20,070 nt of DNA, from NCBI GenBank assembly GCA_003427395.1, contig BFEA01000076.1, positions 648,524 to 668,593 on the forward strand, written 5' to 3'. The translations under genes were made by a program, and so were the position numbers. Of this stretch, positions 16,301-20,070 are shown piece by piece. The stretch comes from Chara braunii (Eukaryota; Streptophyta; Charophyceae; Charales; Characeae). The notes beneath the pieces were generated by a model. That model made no database searches, had not been told where the DNA came from, and saw only the letters and a program-made list of their open reading frames with translations. Numbering within the stretch: the first letter of the stretch is position 1; the number at the start of each line of letters is the position of its first letter.

Positions 16301-17104
16301 TCAGTCCTCTATCTCGTCCCCGTCCTCGTCATCACTGGAATCCTTCTCGTCGTCTAAGAATATCTCTTTAACCCCTTCCAAGCAGGTTTCCCCCGCTGCC
16401 ATGTTTCGGTAAATTATCTGCCAATGCACCGGGCTAGGAACAAAAACTTCATCCGCGCTGAGGAGGTTTAACACCTCAGCTAATTCTTCCGCCCAGTTTC
16501 CTTCAAACGACCCTGCTTCCACTGACAGTCTAAAGAAGTTTTGTCTTGCACACTGGTATAGCCTCAGGCGTGTCATTGATTGGCATATACGTTCCAGTCT
16601 ATCCCTGGTCCCAAAGACTGCATCCACCAGAAATGGGGGTAGCACGCACCTCATTGTCCTAAGAGGACGTCTGATATTTTCCCGGTCCCCGAGTTCCACT
16701 CGCACCTCCATCCTTTCCATCTCCATTTCTGCCCGCTGACATGCTGCCCATACCACCTCCCGTTTCGCTTGCCTAAACAACTGATCCGGTGCCGTGCCCA
16801 ATACTAGTCCCACTACCATTGCATTTTCCAATTCCTGTGACAGGTAGACCCATCCTCGAGCTTCCACTGTTCCCCGGAATTCTAGGTCCATCAAGCTAGG
16901 TGAGAGTCTCGTCAGGCTGACCTTAGTCCAGATTGTCTCTATCCAGAGGAACGCGTCCTTCTCGTTCAGCATCACGGTTTCATAGGCTGGTTCTAGGTCG
17001 GTCCACGTCCCTTCTTCCGGGAGAACAACAAATACCCCGCCCCTTACCTCTATAGGCATCACCGGACCACTAGAGTACACAGGAGGCGACAACCATCGCG
17101 CCAT
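16301..17104 (-). CDS. Gene A, intact founder-like member of the paralogue array
   Basis: The ATG at 17104 gives 267 residues starting MARWLSPP, a start shared in style with B (MAR), D (MATR) and C (MSR). An upstream GTG at 17134 in frame is not credible for a eukaryote. Domain 1 (about 1-95) has GGVFVVLPEEG, ETVMLNEKDAFLWIETIW and ARGWVYLSQE. Domain 2 (about 115-250) is probably helical: RCVLPPFLVDAVFG, a Phe/Arg segment FFRLSVEAGSFEGNWAEEL, and IIYRNMAAGETCLEGVKEIF. It ends in an acidic tail, DDEKDSSDDEDGDEIED. No signal peptide, transmembrane segment or known catalytic motif is visible. It is the only uninterrupted copy of four, and the family is unknown to me. It could be a host gene family or part of a complex retroelement upstream of gag. 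Confidence 0.65.
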   Translation of the reverse strand: MARWLSPPVYSSGPVMPIEVRGGVFVVLPEEGTWTDLEPAYETVMLNEKDAFLWIETIWTKVSLTRLSPSLMDLEFRGTVEARGWVYLSQELENAMVVGLVLGTAPDQLFRQAKREVVWAACQRAEMEMERMEVRVELGDRENIRRPLRTMRCVLPPFLVDAVFGTRDRLERICQSMTRLRLYQCARQNFFRLSVEAGSFEGNWAEELAEVLNLLSADEVFVPSPVHWQIIYRNMAAGETCLEGVKEIFLDDEKDSSDDEDGDEIED

Positions 17105-17123
17105 CTTGTTTCTCAGCGCTTGT

Positions 17124-17137
17124 CCTGCTTCCACATG
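17124..17137 (-). promoter_or_regulatory. Degenerate TGTG-n3-GCAGG motif upstream of gene A
   Basis: TGTGGAAGCAGG lies about 19 nt before the ATG of A and looks like TGTGCAGG with extra bases inside. Alone it would not be noted; it matters only beside the exact copies before B, D and gag. Confidence 0.25.
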
Positions 17138-18404
17138 AGAGCACTACATGGCCCCTCATGGTCAGATGGTTTTCTTTCCATTTCTAGATGAGAGTTGTTT
17201 TCAGACCCCTCATCCGGGTCTCCCTAACTTTCCTTATCCATTTCCCAGGTGCCATTTCCCTACCATACCCCCAATCGATTACCAGTGGCTCGCATTCTTT
17301 TTTCTTGGTTCCACTTTCTTCTGACTCCTATCCAGCCTCTCCCTCATGTTCTCTCACTCGTGTAGACTTAGACAAGGGTTGAGACTAGACTAGAAACGTA
17401 GTTCCCCTTCCAACACTCATCAGACAGCCTTACAGAGGGAGGCACAAAAACCAAAACTCAGGCAAACGTCGCACACAGGTCGGTCATCTCCTCATCGACC
17501 TTTTCCCCGGAAATGGTCTCTCCACTGTTACTATTAGCAGGGTTTTACCCCATACCTCAAGCACAGCTCAATCGTCACGAGCGCGGTACCCAGACTCCAG
17601 TGGGGGGTTGCCCTCACCTTCTTGCCCAGAATACCCCATCCCGACTTGCCGCTCGTGTACCCACCGTTAATCTCGGGAATCACCCCGCACATCTCGGTAG
17701 GGCTATTGGAGCCAGCCGTCCAGGCACTCACTTCCATTGATCCGATAAGGAACAACCTTTCTCAAAACCAGGCTACGAGAAACTACTGATCGCCTCTCAG
17801 GCTCCGTCTTTGCCCCCATGCAGTGGTGCTCCCTCCGCCAGTTCACAGGCTAGGCCCCGCCTGAGGAACGTTTCACACCCCGCCCGACAGATCAATCGAG
17901 CCGAAGCCCATCACCGCACGGACGAGAATGCTAATAAACACTCGACGTGACAAACTCCCGTTAGACAGCTCGGTGGCTTGACCCCCGCATACGAATAAAC
18001 GGCAGTCTGCAAAGAGAATGATGTTTGGCAACCCACAGTGGCCGGTGCAGACCCTCCTTTCCTTCCAAATGGCAGGACGCTCAAAATCTCAGTCATGCAA
18101 TCACAAGTCCCAAGTGGGACACACATAGAACAAGTGCTTTTTCCCTGGTGCACCCAGCGCTTCCTACCCATTGCTCACAGGTTTTCACTCAGGACAGTGT
18201 GTGTCACTCACCCCTAAATTCCATACATAGTGTCTGGTACCTTCTCGTGAGCATCTTCAAAGGGGAACTAGTTTTTCTCGGAGTCTAGCAACTCCCTTCA
18301 TTCCCTTATCTTCGCTTGTGTGTCCGTTCATAGGGCAGGATTGTTCCTTCTCGATTACCGTTCGTGTTCATATGAGGTTTCTTCAAGCATTTGAGTGAGG
18401 TGCA

Positions 18405-18423
18405 CGGAGCCCGCTGGGCTCCG
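18405..18423. repeat. 8-bp inverted repeat with 3-nt loop
   Basis: CGGAGCCC, spacer GCT, GGGCTCCG. It is a perfect GC-rich stem that would be very stable in RNA. There is no adjacent gene to assign it to. Confidence 0.8.
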
Positions 18424-19217
18424 GAGAGGAGAGAAGGCACCCAGGTCGGTCGGATCGCTCCGCCGCGGGATTTTCATTGGAACCCAGACTAGCCCGGAAT
18501 CCAAACTGCCTGCCAGGTAACTGGAGCCCTTCTTTCATACGAAAAGGAAGGGTCAACATGTGGCTTGCCCAAGGCTTCCCCGGCCTGACGAACATCAGTC
18601 CAAGGGAAGGAGGACTAGAGTCATCTCCAAAGGAGATGGTTGAGCAAAAGTGCAAGCATGCATGTTCTTCCTTCAGGTCTGGCCTTGCCATGCGCCCAAC
18701 CACCCACAAATCTGATTCTCTCAAGGGGTAGAGCATACACAAGTCCATATTCCTTATCTTCATGTTTATGTTCTTGGTCATGCGTCGGGCGCCCCCCTCG
18801 AGACCGTATGGGTCAGTTTAACCCATTACCCGGCACCTCCACCATTTTTGTAGGAGTCGTACCCTGGTGGACTTTCGAGCCTTAGTCGACCCCACTGCGG
18901 GTCCCACTTGGCTCGACCCGCCCACGCTCACGCTCAGAGCGCGGGTCATTCGTCCCAAGGGCACCCCCACCTAGTGCTATGAGATGGATGGGGGTGGACC
19001 TTTTGCGAGCGGGCTTTACATTGGGGGATATAGCTCCGCTCTCGCGTCAAGATCGTAGCTCTTTGGTCACTCGCGGCGTTTTCTTGATTCAGTTAAGTCT
19101 GACCAGGCAATTGCTCTTTCCAATACTCAGGCAGTCCAGGGAGTTCATTGAGAGTTTGTCTTCTTACCGTACGCAGGCCAAACGTCATCCATTGGGCCAC
19201 GGACCTTTTCACTAAAT

Positions 19218-19309
19218 CTAGTGGCTCAGGACAGCCCCGACAGCATCCTTGGGGCGAGGCGGCGTCGCCCGAACCCCTAGCCGCTATATTTTTTTGCGAG
19301 AGCCACTAG
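19218..19309. repeat. 92-bp segment bounded by perfect 10-bp inverted repeats
   Basis: CTAGTGGCTC at 19218-19227 and GAGCCACTAG at 19300-19309 are exact complements. Inside is a second small stem, GGGCGA with TCGCCC, and a T-run. The size and ends recall a miniature inverted-repeat element, but I see no clear target-site duplication next to the ends. Confidence 0.55.
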
Positions 19310-19997
19310 CATCACATCCACCTATCCAAGGCAGCCCTTAGTCCTTCCAGGCTTGCATTGCATTCACGAGAGAGTCATTCATTCAACCATCACGCAACCA
19401 CATTCAGGGTCTACCATTCGTCCAAGCATCCGACCATCCGACCATACAGCCCATCTCGCATTCACAGCTTATGCGAGGTCCAAGTCCTTCCCTTAGCCAA
19501 TTCTCCCACCCTAGTCCTCAACCGTGGATCCAGCCCCGTCCAAATCGTCCCAAGCTACTCACCTGCGCAAGACCACACAGGACAAATGACAAAGTACAAT
19601 CCCCATTGGGGTCAACACATCGCCCCTTCCCGCAAACCTAAGCCCCCTTTGCCTTCCAACTCCCCTTATGAGTTCCCTTCCCTTTCCCACAAGCAAGCCA
19701 TGCAATCCCTTAGTCATGCAGTCCGGGAAGATGGTTGAGTCAAATTGACCTCGTCCAAAAACAACACTCCTTTTCGATTTCACAAATGTTTTCAATAGTC
19801 TCGTATCCTTTCCTTCTTGGTGGCACAGGGGACCGGCAGCCCTTCCCTTGCCCTCGCTTTCCACCAAGTGAGGACCAAGTTCCTTTCCGTTCGTTCCCTG
19901 GCAATGTAACAAGTGAGGGTAGGGGTTAGTCACATGCCATGGAGGGGAAGGAGTGACGGAAGGGTTAAGGGTAAAAGAGTTTTTGAAGGAATGGAGG

Positions 19998-20004
<7 letters not shown>

Positions 20005-20070
<66 letters not shown>
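20005..20070. repeat. (AG)33 microsatellite, open at the window end
   Basis: Thirty-three uninterrupted AG units reach the last base, and purines run without break from 19993. The true length is unknown because the window stops inside it; assemblies often break at such repeats. Confidence 0.95.

Larger units (their letters stand above)
17138..20004. other. No supported gene; possible leader or flank of the array
   Basis: All open frames here are short, motif-free and scattered over both strands. I found no copy of the A-D domains and no sequence matching the LTR-like segment at 1938-2773. If A-D belong to a retroelement, its 5' LTR should lie here or beyond the right edge. Two inverted repeats are listed separately. 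Confidence 0.45.

Overview
The window looks like repeat-rich DNA from a filamentous fungus. No single marker proves this. The evidence is the style of the Ty3/gypsy Gag-Pol, many inactivating changes that can all be read as C-to-T or G-to-A transitions (as in fungal repeat-induced mutation or deamination of methylated cytosine), and abundant micro- and minisatellites. The phylum cannot be settled from the sequence. I see no tRNA, rRNA, CRISPR array or clear housekeeping gene. Nearly all convincing coding sequence is on the minus strand, so the story reads from high to low coordinates.

Layout. (1) 17135-20070: no supported gene; two inverted repeats, ending in an (AG)n microsatellite that runs off the window. 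(2) 13676-17104: a compact head-to-tail array of four diverged paralogues, here called A, B, C and D, each about 250-265 codons, with only about 70-130 bp between them. A is intact. B and D carry an in-frame stop at the same aligned codon, and C has a 1-nt deletion within a few codons of that column. (3) 7413-13242: a degenerate Ty3/gypsy gag-protease-RT-RNase H-integrase element with at least six in-frame stops, a 62-bp frame-breaking tandem duplication, and deletion of the integrase catalytic core. The protease and RT frames overlap at TTTTTTA, a classic -1 slippery heptamer in the correct phase. (4) 6289-6990: an intact same-strand accessory ORF with an acidic SUMO-interacting-type motif. 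(5) About 1940-4040: two separate 3' ends of other gypsy-type elements (similar tail codons plus GAGTGGGGGGAA polypurine tracts), one followed by an LTR-like segment starting TGTCGGGACT, with decayed coding sequence between them. (6) The rest of 1-7400 is mainly non-coding and rich in tandem repeats of about 18, 38, 51 and 66 bp, plus an uninterrupted 124-nt purine tract.

The most interesting possibility is that A-D, gag-pol and the SIM-bearing ORF belong to one unusually complex retroelement. The 8-mer TGTGCAGG occurs on the minus strand just upstream of B, D and gag, and degenerate forms precede C and A. The leaders of D and gag are alike through the first codons (CTAAGT, a short A-rich stretch, ATR GCG ACA). 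This suggests a shared expression signal such as a splice acceptor, or a common origin by duplication. I did not find the element's own LTR pair, so membership of A-D in the element is inference.
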